From: Enterococcus xiangfangensis
GTDB lineage: Bacteria; Bacillota; Bacilli; Lactobacillales; Enterococcaceae
Length of the DNA: 64,000 bases
NCBI RefSeq assembly: GCF_005405365.1
Contig: NZ_BJDX01000005.1
Location: 124,001-188,000 of the forward strand
Reading direction: 5' to 3'
Numbering within the stretch: position 1 is the stretch's first letter; each line of letters opens with the position of its first letter. Both the position numbers and the translations under genes were made by a program. Of the stretch, positions 34,490 to 42,849 are shown in pieces. A model generated the notes under the pieces. The model did no database searches and had not been told where the DNA came from. It saw only the letters and a program-made list of their open reading frames with translations.

Positions 34490-35023
34490 TTACGCGGTTG
34501 CCTTTTTTGCTTCTCTAGCCATCATAAACTTAGTAAGTCTCTCAGTTACGATTCCTCGAATCAAAATCACGACAATCCCAACTAAGAAATAGCGAACAGC
34601 CAAACTTGATTGACTAAACCCAGCTTTAGTCACACCATTAGCGATTCCTAAGTAAACAAATAATTCGCCCGCATTAGCGTAAGGAAATAGACCAGTAACC
34701 GGATGAACAAATGATACTGCTGCATCATAAAATGCTGGTTTTTCTTCTTCTTTAACAAATTTACCAAACGTATAAGCCATTGGGTTCGTTAGCATCAGAA
34801 CAGCTAAAATCGGCATTAACGAATAACGTAGAATCATGTATTTTGAACAATAGCGGATAGCCCTGTCAACACGTTCTTCACCAATAAACGCAATAACTGA
34901 ATAAGTAAAGGTTAAAAGTACAATCAATAATGGTACGATTCCAGTCATATATCCCATGAATTGTTCACCACCGGCTTCAAACATACCAATAAAGTTTTTT
35001 CCTGCCCATTCGATATATTTCAT
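34490..35023 (-). CDS. PTS glucitol/sorbitol-family EIIC
   Basis: Membrane subunit of 177 residues (SrlA/GutC type) with about four helices. It opens with the amphipathic GKNFIGMFEAGGEQFMGYMTGIVPLL and has the conserved FIGEERVDR and AYTFGKF segments. It forms the translocation path with the membrane half of EIIBC. It lies 18 bases after the GutM-like gene and ten bases before EIIBC; SD GGGAGG. Confidence 0.88.
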   Translation of the reverse strand: MKYIEWAGKNFIGMFEAGGEQFMGYMTGIVPLLIVLLTFTYSVIAFIGEERVDRAIRYCSKYMILRYSLMPILAVLMLTNPMAYTFGKFVKEEEKPAFYDAAVSFVHPVTGLFPYANAGELFVYLGIANGVTKAGFSQSSLAVRYFLVGIVVILIRGIVTERLTKFMMAREAKKATA

Positions 35024-35041
35024 TATAAAATCCTCCCTCTT

Positions 35042-35419
35042 TTAAGTAATCGCTTTCAATTTCCGTGTATAAATTTTCGATAAAGCCTTCTCAATTTGTG
35101 ATCCTTTTTTCTCTTGTGTAACTTCTCTATAATTGACTAATTGTGCTCCTCTGTAGGACTGTTCTTCTTTAAAACGGGCAAAAATGGTTAATCCTTTGCA
35201 GATATAACACTGAATAACTTTCCCCTCTGAATTGACAACAACTGCAACAATTGTACGTAATACTTTCCCTTTAACAACTTCAGTGTAAAACTCATATTCT
35301 GTGCCAGCCTGTTCAGTTGTAATTTTTTTGATAAAATTTTGATAGTACTTCACCTGAACGATACTTAGCAAACTTTGGCTAAACATCAAAACAATTAAAA
35401 TAATCATTAAGCCACTCAT
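35042..35419 (-). CDS. GutM-like glucitol operon activator
   Basis: Small protein of 125 residues with an N-terminal membrane-like helix (about 2-22) and a cytoplasmic beta-rich part (RTIVAVVVNSEGKVIQCYICKGLTIFARF). It fits GutM/SrlM, the glucitol operon activator family. The ATG at 35419 is preferred as GGAGAGG lies nine bases upstream. It occurs in both glucitol-type PTS operons of the window. Its presence with a SorC regulator instead of a GutR-type regulator is unusual. Confidence 0.8.
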   Translation of the reverse strand: MSGLMIILIVLMFSQSLLSIVQVKYYQNFIKKITTEQAGTEYEFYTEVVKGKVLRTIVAVVVNSEGKVIQCYICKGLTIFARFKEEQSYRGAQLVNYREVTQEKKGSQIEKALSKIYTRKLKAIT

Positions 35420-35476
35420 GATGTCCATCCTCTCCAAAAGCAGATGAGGAGTATCCCCATCTGCTTTAAATTTATC

Positions 35477-36727
35477 TTAGTCGCCGAACGTTGAATCTTG
35501 AAGTTTCCGTAAGCGATAAACTGTTGTTGATTCATCAATTTCAATATCATCGTAAGTCAAGAAGGTACCATCCTTGATATCACGTTTTGCAACAGAAGAT
35601 CCACCAACTAAGCCAATCGGTACATTATTATTTTTGACTAAATCTTCGTGGGTCTCTAATACACCCCGTACGCAATACCCACCGATACCATCAATCTTTT
35701 CTCCAGCTTTGATATCTTTTTTTGCTACCGCAACTGTTTCTGAAATCGGTGAGCCTAGTGGCACAATCGCGTGATCATGATTTAAGACTGCTTTAGCAAT
35801 CGTAAGTGGTGTTTCTAAACTAGCCAAGTGGAACGGGCGATATAGAATATGGTGATCGCGATCCCCTTTTTTCATCAAATAACTTAATTCATGACGAACA
35901 CCTTCATTTTGTCCCTTGACGATGACAAACACACCAGGTGCTAGTCCATCAACATACTCAACCACACCGTATTTATCTAACACTCCGCCATTTTCTTTCA
36001 AGTCTAAATCATTAACTACTGAATCTAGGTCTCCACTAATGCCATGCATCCCTACTTTATCAGGAATAAATCCGATAGAATTTGATAATAAATTCATTTC
36101 AGCCATGGTCTTCGTACCATCTTGGAAAGCAGCTAACATGTGACTAGACATTTTTTTTGAATCAGCTTCTGCTTGGGCGGTATCAGGATTGGCACCGACT
36201 TTTAATTTATTATTTTTACCTTTACCAGCAACTAAAACTTCCATTCCCATACTTTTTGCAAATTCAAATAATTCTGTTGTCGCAGCTGGTTCATCACCGT
36301 CAGACCCTGTATAAACTAAGTTTGCTGAATCATACATCTTTTTCATCAATGGCCCAATCGTGATGTCTACTTCCACGTTTAACAAGACAATGTGTTTTTT
36401 CGCCAATAGTGTTTCCAAGGAAATTTGTGCGCCTACTTCTGGAACTCCTGTCGCGTCGACAATAACTTCCACTTTATCCGAATGAATAATTTCTTTAAAA
36501 TCTGAGCTGACTAGAATATCTACTTTTTTCTCAGCACTTGCGTTATAAGCATCTGCCGCACGTTGTGCACTATCCTTATTAATATCACTAATTCCTGTTA
36601 CTGCCATTCCTGGAATTGTTGAAATTTGCGCAACCATTCCAAACCCCATCTGGCCGGCACCAATTACTCCAACTTTGATTGGCGCACCGTTCTTTTCTCT
36701 TTCTAAAAGCTTTCCATAAAGTGTCAT
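35477..36727 (-). CDS. Gfo/Idh-like NAD(P) oxidoreductase with SAF domain (COG4091 type)
   Basis: A 416-residue enzyme with N-terminal Rossmann fold (VGVIGAGQMGFGMVAQ near 17), a homoserine-dehydrogenase-like middle, and a C-terminal SAF domain (about 330-400, AVAKKDIKAGEKIDGIGGY and SVAKRDIKDGTF). This layout is that of the predicted homoserine dehydrogenase group COG4091, whose reactions are largely unassigned. It is the first gene of the polyol PTS operon, so it probably oxidises or rearranges the imported phosphorylated polyol. Start at 36727 has GGGGGAG six bases upstream. Confidence 0.8.
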   Translation of the reverse strand: MTLYGKLLEREKNGAPIKVGVIGAGQMGFGMVAQISTIPGMAVTGISDINKDSAQRAADAYNASAEKKVDILVSSDFKEIIHSDKVEVIVDATGVPEVGAQISLETLLAKKHIVLLNVEVDITIGPLMKKMYDSANLVYTGSDGDEPAATTELFEFAKSMGMEVLVAGKGKNNKLKVGANPDTAQAEADSKKMSSHMLAAFQDGTKTMAEMNLLSNSIGFIPDKVGMHGISGDLDSVVNDLDLKENGGVLDKYGVVEYVDGLAPGVFVIVKGQNEGVRHELSYLMKKGDRDHHILYRPFHLASLETPLTIAKAVLNHDHAIVPLGSPISETVAVAKKDIKAGEKIDGIGGYCVRGVLETHEDLVKNNNVPIGLVGGSSVAKRDIKDGTFLTYDDIEIDESTTVYRLRKLQDSTFGD

Positions 36728-36750
36728 TATTACTCCCCCATATTTTTTGA

Positions 36751-36783
36751 CATATGACAATATATTTGTCTTATGCCATAAGA
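36751..36783 (-). promoter_or_regulatory. SorC-type operators of the polyol operon
   Basis: CATATGACAA (36751-36760) and TTGTCTTATG (36766-36775) form an inverted repeat with a five-base gap, and TCTTATGCCATAAGA (36769-36783) is a palindrome ending at the predicted +1 (36784). The half-site is the one seen at the aco-like promoter. Confidence 0.65.
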
Positions 36784-36790
36784 TAGCTTT

Positions 36791-36818
36791 AGTATAACAT
36801 TAGGTTGTTTTGTGTCAA
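36791..36818 (-). promoter_or_regulatory. Promoter of the polyol operon
   Basis: On the minus strand -35 TTGACA (36818 to 36813), a 16-base spacer and an extended -10 TGTTATACT (-10 hexamer 36796 to 36791). Confidence 0.72.
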
Positions 36819-36826
36819 CGCTTTCT
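36813..36826 (-). promoter_or_regulatory. cre site on the polyol promoter -35
   Basis: AGAAAGCGTTGACA on the minus strand matches cre except for the first base, and overlaps the -35 in the same way as at the aco-like promoter. Confidence 0.72.
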
Positions 36827-37401
36827 TTTCACAAACTATCTTTGTATATTAATTAGAACATATGTTACCAGCTGATTAACATCTATAAAAAAAGTGATAT
36901 AACTCTAAATTTATGAATTCCCCTATTAAATTAATATGTCTCATTGAAATTAAAATCACAATCATACTATTTTTAAAATAACTAATGTTGGATTAGCTAC
37001 CCTCTTTAGAATTTTCAATACGAGAGTAACATGATTCTATTTAGACTTTTTTCACAATGTATATAAAATACAACCGATCTATAAACCATGTTATTTATTA
37101 GTAAATAATACCTGACTTTTCTTTGCCAAGACAGCTTATTTCCAATTGTTGTGAAAATAAATACTATACGATTTTTTCAGAATTTTTTTCAAATATCAAT
37201 GTTTTACTGAATAAAAAAATAGCGAATTTATTTAATAGATGGAGTAAGAGCATATACAACTAGTTTTGGGGAATTATTAACAAAAACTAGAAATATCAAT
37301 TTGAAACACCCAAAATAATAATTTCCCATTCTGTATACCAAATTTTCGTCATATAAATATTAATAAGAGTATTGAAATTAAATCAGATCTATGTAAAGAA
37401 T

Positions 37402-37435
37402 AAGCTGTCAGAGAAATTTTTTTCTCTGACAGCTT
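37402..37435. repeat. Orphan 15-bp inverted repeat
   Basis: AAGCTGTCAGAGAAA and its exact complement around a four-T loop. Neither side has a proper T tract, and no intact gene ends here. It overlaps the end of the gene remnant described next. Confidence 0.55.
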
Positions 37436-37678
37436 GACAAGAATATCTCTAGCTTTTTCTGATTCAATTGTACTTACGCAATATCCTTTTGACTAAAAGC
37501 TCTCATTCCCATATTGACAGGATAAATTTCTATATTACTCTCAGATAATTGTTGTACTCTTTTTCTTCAAAAACTCAATTAATTGCGTGCTACTTACAAT
37601 TTCATCTAATGTATGATAAATATTTGTTGCCACTAGACATAGAAAAACTCCCTTCGCTAAATCAGCAGTTGGTAACCA
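37430..37678 (-). pseudogene. Probable broken gene remnant, unidentified
   Basis: Reading the minus strand from 37678 gives a protein-like stretch (WLPTADLAKGVFLCLVATN, then YHTLDEIVSSTQLIEFLKKK) that breaks near 37565, continues in another frame (RVQQLSESNIEIYPVNMGM, then RAFSQKDIA), breaks near 37476 and goes on in a third (STIESEKARDILVKLSE). Two frameshifts in about 80 codons with protein-like composition throughout suggest a decayed gene. I do not recognise the family. Confidence 0.35.
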
Positions 37679-37746
37679 CTTATTTTATAGAAGGAAGTTT
37701 TTATCGCTAAATCTGGTTTGTCCGTATGTTTCTACATATGATTTTT

Positions 37747-38388
37747 TTATTGTTGTCCATATGTCGCAAATTTCTCCAAGACTTCTTGCATTTGTGTTTG
37801 ATTCAATAGTTTTGGTGTCCCGATACAGCGGGCGCGATAGTCTAGTTTTGCTAAGAATTCAATATCTTTTGCCACGCTGAAAGCGCTGGGAAGATCTGGA
37901 CCAATCGTTAAGACGCCATGATTTCCCAATAAGATTCCATTGTCTTCATGGATAAAATTAAAGGCTTCTTCAGCTAATTCGTAAGTTCCAAAGGTTTTAT
38001 ACGCGCAGCACCGGACTTTTTCACCTACTGAACCGATAATGTAATGCAACGGCTCGATTGCTTGCTGCAGACAGGCAAAAGTCGTCGCGTATTCTGAATG
38101 TGTATGAACGACAGAGTGTACCTCTGGTCGATTCGCATAAAAAATACTATGCAGTTCATACTCACTTGATGGTTTACGCGTTCCTTCCAAAACATTTCCT
38201 TGTAGATCCATCAAAACGATGTCTTCGGGTTTTGTTTCAAAATAGGGGACACCGCTTGGACTGATCAGCATGACTTGTTCTTCAGGCAAATACAGACTGA
38301 TATTGCCCCCAGTTCCGGTAGTTAAGTTTTCAGTGATCAGCTTTTTGCCGTATTCGACAATCAACTCGCGTTCTTTTTGGTACTTCAT
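37747..38388 (-). CDS. drdA: Class II aldolase, 5-deoxyribulose-1-phosphate type
   Basis: Zinc-dependent class II aldolase of 213 residues in the L-fuculose-1-phosphate aldolase family. Metal ligands in HTHSEYATTFA near 93-95 and GNHGVLTIG near 155; N-terminal TGGNISL phosphate loop and SPSGVPY near 50. Its neighbours are methylthioribose kinase and methylthioribose-1-phosphate isomerase, the combination known as the 5-deoxyribose (drd) salvage or DHAP shunt pathway, where the aldolase yields DHAP and acetaldehyde or 2-methylthioacetaldehyde. Last gene of that operon, 14 bases after mtnA, SD AGGAGC. Confidence 0.87.
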   Translation of the reverse strand: MKYQKERELIVEYGKKLITENLTTGTGGNISLYLPEEQVMLISPSGVPYFETKPEDIVLMDLQGNVLEGTRKPSSEYELHSIFYANRPEVHSVVHTHSEYATTFACLQQAIEPLHYIIGSVGEKVRCCAYKTFGTYELAEEAFNFIHEDNGILLGNHGVLTIGPDLPSAFSVAKDIEFLAKLDYRARCIGTPKLLNQTQMQEVLEKFATYGQQ

Positions 38389-38401
38389 TTTTTTGCTCCT
38401 A

Positions 38402-39466
38402 TCAATAAAAATTATTTTCAGGTTGTTCCGCTAAATAGCGAGTTAAATCATAAGGTGAAAAAATTCCCCGATCAGTCACGACCGCACCGATCAATTCCGG
38501 TGGCGTGATGTCAAAGGATGGATAAATGGCTTTGACTCCTGCTAACGTGTGTTTGATCCCATTTAATTCCATGACTTGTTCCGGATCACGCATCTCGATC
38601 TTGATACTTTTGTGCGTCAGTTTATCTGTATCTGGAATTCCAGTAACAAAATAAGGGATGCCAAAACGTTGCGCTAAAATAGCAATTTGATACGTACCGA
38701 CTTTATTGGCGATGTAGCCGTCTTGGGCGATTGTATCGGCTGCCGAAGTAAAGAGGTCGATCGTCTCATGTTCCATCAAATACGCGATCATATTATCAGA
38801 AACGACTGTCGTATCAAATCCCATTTCCGCACAACAACTAGCAGTCAGCCTAGCCCCTTGCAAATACGGACGTGTTTCAGCACAAAAAAAACGCAGCGTT
38901 TTTTGCTGTTCCAGTGCTTCACGCAACAACATTCCGATGATTGTTTCACCGAAACATTGCGTTAAGACGGTTCCGTTGTCAGGAATTTTTGCGATCAAGT
39001 ATTTTGCCACTTGATTCATTGTGTAATAGCGGCGATTCAAAGAATCAATCGTATTTTGCTTGATTGCTTCGGTGGGATCTTCGCCCTTTGCTAATACTTT
39101 TTCTGCGACTGCCACACATTTTTCAGTGATCAATGTCATCCGATTAGCAGTTGTCGGACGCGCATTAGCAATCGTTGTTGCCGCTTTTTTTAAATACAAC
39201 AGCTGAGCTTCAGGCGCTAAGTTTTTGCTTTCTTCTGCAGCTAATGCCATACCCATTCCTGCTGCAGTGTATGGTCCGGCACTTTGTGTCACCATATCTG
39301 TAATGGCTTGTGCGACAGCTTGATGGGTCTCGCATTCGACAAACTCTACCCGTGTCGGATAAATCCGCCGATCTAAGATACGAACTTTACCGTCTTCGTA
39401 CCAGGCGACATTTTCATATTGCAGCAATGTCGGCATCGTATAATCTTGTCTTTCCAACTTATTCAC
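38402..39466 (-). CDS. mtnA: Methylthioribose-1-phosphate / 5-deoxyribose-1-phosphate isomerase
   Basis: MtnA-family isomerase of 354 residues, turning an aldose 1-phosphate into a ribulose 1-phosphate. Seen: RPTTANRM near 104, the catalytic-cysteine segment in LTQCFGETIIGMLL near 184, FFCAETRPYLQGARLTA near 218, and SAADTIAQDGYIANKVGTY near 266 with the catalytic Asp. The track start is GTG at 39466, overlapping mtnK by eight bases; TTG at 39457, eight bases after AGAAGG, may be the true start. Part of the mtnK-mtnA-drdA operon; also called drdI in 5-deoxyribose salvage. Confidence 0.9.
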   Translation of the reverse strand: MNKLERQDYTMPTLLQYENVAWYEDGKVRILDRRIYPTRVEFVECETHQAVAQAITDMVTQSAGPYTAAGMGMALAAEESKNLAPEAQLLYLKKAATTIANARPTTANRMTLITEKCVAVAEKVLAKGEDPTEAIKQNTIDSLNRRYYTMNQVAKYLIAKIPDNGTVLTQCFGETIIGMLLREALEQQKTLRFFCAETRPYLQGARLTASCCAEMGFDTTVVSDNMIAYLMEHETIDLFTSAADTIAQDGYIANKVGTYQIAILAQRFGIPYFVTGIPDTDKLTHKSIKIEMRDPEQVMELNGIKHTLAGVKAIYPSFDITPPELIGAVVTDRGIFSPYDLTRYLAEQPENNFY

Positions 39467-40685
39467 CTTCTAATTCATTAATTCTATCGATCAATTGACT
39501 GCCGCTAGTCATGTGCTGGCGATCGATAATTAATTGGATTCCTAATTTTAATAGCATTTGCTCTGCTTCTACTTTTTTCTCTAACGGGATCAAAGACAGT
39601 TCTTTGACCTTTGAGTTGCCTACCACCCGTCGAATGATCTCTGTTCCGGCATAACCCACCGCATCCGTCAAAATCTCTTGCAACAGCGTCTCTTTAAATG
39701 CCTGGTGGCGATAAAGCGAAAAAGTCACCGCTTCATCGTAGAATTCAGCTAATTTTCGTCGTACTTGATCATAAACTGTTCCGATTGTCTGTTTGATCCA
39801 CTGATGGAACGCTTGATCGACTGTCGGATCAAATAAGTTTTTGACTAGCGGAAAATAAAGATGCGCGAGAACATTGCCGATGTCATAGCCCGCTGGTCCA
39901 TAAAAAGCAAACTCCGGATCGATGACTTTCAACCCGGTTTGATTGATAAAAATAGAACCGGTATGAAGATCCCCATGCACCAATGATTGGGCATTGTTCA
40001 TAAATTTATTGCGCAATAGTGCGACCTCGACTTGCAGCGGGGCATTCTCATATAAATTTTTGATAACAAACGGCTCGTTGCCAGGAGTCAAAACATTTTG
40101 TTTTTTATAGTCATCGTAAGGTTCGGTAAAAACCAAATCTTCACTGATGTCACACATCTCAGGATTAATAAACTTTTTAACCCGCAGCTTTTTCACTTCA
40201 CGGTCCAAAACAAGATCACTCGTAAAAAGCAGGGTTCGAGCCAAATACTCCGTGATTTCCTCACTAAAATCAGGGAAAATTTTCTTTTCGATCAATTCAT
40301 AACGCATATTTTGATAATCTGAGATATCTTCCATCGTCAACGCATACATTTTTTGATCATAATGATACACTTCCGGTACAAATCGCGGTGCCAACTCATT
40401 TTGCAACCATAAGATTTCCACTTCGATCCGATTGCGATCGATGGTCAATGGCCGCCCAGAAGAACGCAGTAAGACGTCCGCTTGCTTAATGATCAGACTT
40501 TCTTGCGTCGCTTGATTTACCACTCGAAAAATATAATTGATGTTCCCATCGCCGATTTCAGTTACCGTTAGCGGATCAGCGCTGGAAAAAGCACCTAATT
40601 TCTCCACAACATATTTCTTGACCGCTGCGCTGTCCATTAAAAAATGCTCTTGGTATGCCGTTGTTTCATTCGGTGTGATCCTCAT
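39459..40685 (-). CDS. mtnK: 5-Methylthioribose / 5-deoxyribose kinase
   Basis: Kinase of 408 residues with the aminoglycoside-phosphotransferase-like fold. It phosphorylates the C1 of methylthioribose or 5-deoxyribose. Brenner motif HGDLHTGSIFI near 226, Mg-binding DPEFAFYGPAGYDIGN near 245, N-terminal nucleotide loop GDGNINYIFRV near 46. First gene of the operon with mtnA and drdA, SD GAGGTGATATT. No other methionine-salvage genes follow, which points to disposal of methylthioribose and deoxyribose as carbon, not full methionine salvage. Confidence 0.92.
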   Translation of the reverse strand: MRITPNETTAYQEHFLMDSAAVKKYVVEKLGAFSSADPLTVTEIGDGNINYIFRVVNQATQESLIIKQADVLLRSSGRPLTIDRNRIEVEILWLQNELAPRFVPEVYHYDQKMYALTMEDISDYQNMRYELIEKKIFPDFSEEITEYLARTLLFTSDLVLDREVKKLRVKKFINPEMCDISEDLVFTEPYDDYKKQNVLTPGNEPFVIKNLYENAPLQVEVALLRNKFMNNAQSLVHGDLHTGSIFINQTGLKVIDPEFAFYGPAGYDIGNVLAHLYFPLVKNLFDPTVDQAFHQWIKQTIGTVYDQVRRKLAEFYDEAVTFSLYRHQAFKETLLQEILTDAVGYAGTEIIRRVVGNSKVKELSLIPLEKKVEAEQMLLKLGIQLIIDRQHMTSGSQLIDRINELEGE

Positions 40686-40800
40686 AATATCACCTCATTC
40701 ATTTCATTTTACTATCGAGAAACGTCTTGCATACTCGATTAGCTTTCTAATACGCCATGTCTTTTTCTTTCGCTATCGGCAAGAAAACCTAGTTTAGCAA

Positions 40801-40864
40801 GAAAAAAACACCCACCTAAAAGTTTACATTTAAACAAGTCAAATGCAACTTTTCGGTGAGTGTT
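40801..40864 (-). terminator. Terminator of the sorbitol operon
   Basis: A long stem (AACACTCACCGAAAAGTT with AACTTTTAGGTGGGTGTT, a few mismatches) and an inner CATTT/AAATG pair, followed on the minus strand by six T. It lies two bases past the gutA stop. Confidence 0.85.
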
Positions 40865-40865
40865 C

Positions 40866-41219
40866 TTATTTAATCATAATTTTTGTGCCAATGGTAATGG
40901 TCGGTAGTTCTTTGTCTTCCACATAGAGTGTACCCGGAAGTTCCGCCGTTTCTGATCCATCGAAGCGTAAAGTGATATGGCCTAAGTCATCTAAATTTTT
41001 CTTTACCACGTCTCCGACTGCGGTGATTTTGTAGCTTTGATCGTCAAAGAAAAATTCCATTCCTGCGATAATCTCATCGGTCGATGGCGACAACTGGATA
41101 TTGTAACAGTAATCTGCTAATGTTTCCGGTGCGTCATTCCCAAAAAGAATCAACATTTTTTCTTGTCGAAACATCTCTGCTTCAGGTCCAATGTGCGTAA
41201 CATGTGTCTCAAAAATCAT
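40866..41219 (-). CDS. gutA: Sorbitol PTS EIIA
   Basis: Phosphocarrier EIIA of the glucitol/sorbitol family, 117 residues. Landmarks: MLILFGNDAPETLADYCYNIQL, where the family's histidine position (normally YxH) reads YNIQL, so the phosphorylated residue is not in the usual place here; GHITLRFDGSE near 80. Last gene of the gutFRMCBA operon. Gene order is the same as in Lactobacillus casei. The missing histidine at the usual site is worth checking against an alignment. Confidence 0.82.
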   Translation of the reverse strand: MIFETHVTHIGPEAEMFRQEKMLILFGNDAPETLADYCYNIQLSPSTDEIIAGMEFFFDDQSYKITAVGDVVKKNLDDLGHITLRFDGSETAELPGTLYVEDKELPTITIGTKIMIK

Positions 41220-41240
41220 CCTTCATCTCTCCAAACATTT

Positions 41241-42233
41241 TTAACTATATAATCCAAAACTTGCTAACCAAGCAACAATTACTCTTGGTACCCCATTTAA
41301 GAAGCGGGAATACAAAACGGATGGTACCCCAACTTCAACTGTTTCAGCTTCGGCTTCTTCTAATCCTAAACCAACTGGGATAAAGTCACAGGCATTTTGC
41401 GTGTTGATCGCAAACAATGCTGGCAATGCTAATTGTGGCGGGATATTTCCTTTTCCGATCTCAACCCCGATTAAAGTTCCTAAAATTTGGCTGATAACCG
41501 CCCCAGGTCCTAACAATGGGGATAAGAATGGCAATGAACAGATGAAACCAATAATAATCAATCCAAAAACATTTCCTGCCAGTGGTTTCATTAAATTAGC
41601 AAAAACTGTCCCAATCCCAGAACCTTGAATGATCCCAATCAATAATGAAACAAAAGCCATGAACGGAATCACAGTGTTAATCATTGTCTGTACGCCTTCA
41701 CGTGCAGATTGATTGAAGGTTGCTACAACTTTCCCTGCACCCATCCCGATTTTAGCGATAAAACTTTGCTGTTCTGCTCGTTGTTCCGTAATTTTTTTGT
41801 CAGTTGAATATTTGTATTTCTTTTCAGCGGGTTCTTCCGTTGCGTGAAGGGTTGCACCTTCTTCAGTCAATGTGATTTGATTGGGACCTACTGCGGAAAC
41901 ATAAATATCTTCAGTAATATATTGTGCTAACGGACCGCTTTTTCCAGTAGGGACGATATTGATCGTTGGAATATTTTTCTTTGGATAGATTCCACAACGT
42001 AATGTTCCGCCACAGTCGATGATTGCTAAAGCGATTTCATCATCAGGAATAGATGTTTTGAATCCATTAACAGATTCCATACCCGTTAACTCAGCAATTT
42101 TATCTACGATCGCCGGTTTTTCACCGCCGCCGGTTACATAGATAAATTTATGTTTTTCTTCAGTTGGTGTGATTACTAAAGGGCCGCCGAATCCGCCATT
42201 TCCCTTCACTACTTTAATACTATTATAAGCCAT
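41241..42233 (-). CDS. gutB: Sorbitol PTS EIIBC
   Basis: Membrane EIIBC of 330 residues. Phosphocysteine in [14 protein letters not shown] near 72, linker about 120-160, then the membrane domain with [20 protein letters not shown] near 285. Compared with the first system (354 residues) the linker is much shorter. It lies 21 bases before EIIA and 62 after EIIC. SD GGAGGAACAA. Confidence 0.9.
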   Translation of the reverse strand: MAYNSIKVVKGNGGFGGPLVITPTEEKHKFIYVTGGGEKPAIVDKIAELTGMESVNGFKTSIPDDEIALAIIDCGGTLRCGIYPKKNIPTINIVPTGKSGPLAQYITEDIYVSAVGPNQITLTEEGATLHATEEPAEKKYKYSTDKKITEQRAEQQSFIAKIGMGAGKVVATFNQSAREGVQTMINTVIPFMAFVSLLIGIIQGSGIGTVFANLMKPLAGNVFGLIIIGFICSLPFLSPLLGPGAVISQILGTLIGVEIGKGNIPPQLALPALFAINTQNACDFIPVGLGLEEAEAETVEVGVPSVLYSRFLNGVPRVIVAWLASFGLYS

Positions 42234-42295
42234 GTTTGTTCCTCCTAATAGATTCTTCTCTACTTTTTATCTTGGATACAACGTCATAGATCGTG

Positions 42296-42847
42296 CTAGT
42301 CGACTAATTTAACTTCTTTGCTTAGTTCGATTCCTTGCTGTTTGCAAACAAATGCCGTCGTGAAGTCTGTTACCCAGCCGCCGATAAAGTTCATTACGAT
42401 CCCAACGAACATATAGCGAATGGCTAGTTCCATCGAGTTTAGACCTAGTTGAGTAATCCCTTGGGCAATCCCCATCCAAACAAATAATTCGCCGGGATTG
42501 ATATGAGGGAAAACACCGTTACTTGTATGACAAAATTGCGCTTGAGAAGCATAATAACTTGGTTTGTAATATTCTGGTAAAAAGCGCGCCATAGTGAAAG
42601 ACATTGGATTTCCTAACATAAAAGCGGAAACAAATGGCAAAATTAAATAGCGCGTAAATGGATTTTTTGAAGACGCTTTCGCTATTTTCGTTACACGTTC
42701 TTCTCCTAAAAAGGCAATCAATGTGTTCATGGCAACCATCAACATCAAAACAACGGGAACAATCCCCGTCATCCAGCTAATAAAAGTTTCTGCTCCAGTT
42801 TGGAAGAGACTCATAAATCCTTCCGCAAATTTTGTAATGTAATCCAT
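42296..42847 (-). CDS. gutC: Sorbitol PTS EIIC
   Basis: Membrane subunit of 183 residues with four hydrophobic segments. It has the family segments FMSLFQTGAETFISWMTGIVP, FLGEERVTK and MSFTMARFLPEYYKPSY, all shared in pattern with the EIIC at 34490-35023. It starts two bases after the gutM stop, so translation is coupled. Confidence 0.9.
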   Translation of the reverse strand: MDYITKFAEGFMSLFQTGAETFISWMTGIVPVVLMLMVAMNTLIAFLGEERVTKIAKASSKNPFTRYLILPFVSAFMLGNPMSFTMARFLPEYYKPSYYASQAQFCHTSNGVFPHINPGELFVWMGIAQGITQLGLNSMELAIRYMFVGIVMNFIGGWVTDFTTAFVCKQQGIELSKEVKLVD

Positions 42848-42849
42848 TC

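Larger units (their letters stand above)
36728..37746. other. 1.0-kb intergenic region with polyol promoter and gene remnant
   Basis: Its right-facing half carries nothing I can identify beyond AT-rich sequence. It holds the SorC operators, promoter and cre of the polyol operon (36751-36826), a hairpin at 37402-37435, and a broken reading frame at about 37430-37678. Confidence 0.6.

Noticed and set aside
37640-37705. AAAAACTCCCTTC / GAAGGAAGTTTTT as a T-box or transposon end
   Set aside because: Arms are imperfect, no T-box core sequence or target duplication is visible, and the region falls in the decayed gene.
37735-37763. CATATGAT and TTGTCCATATG as a third SorC operator
   Set aside because: It lies at the 3' end of drdA with no promoter, and the right half carries an extra base.
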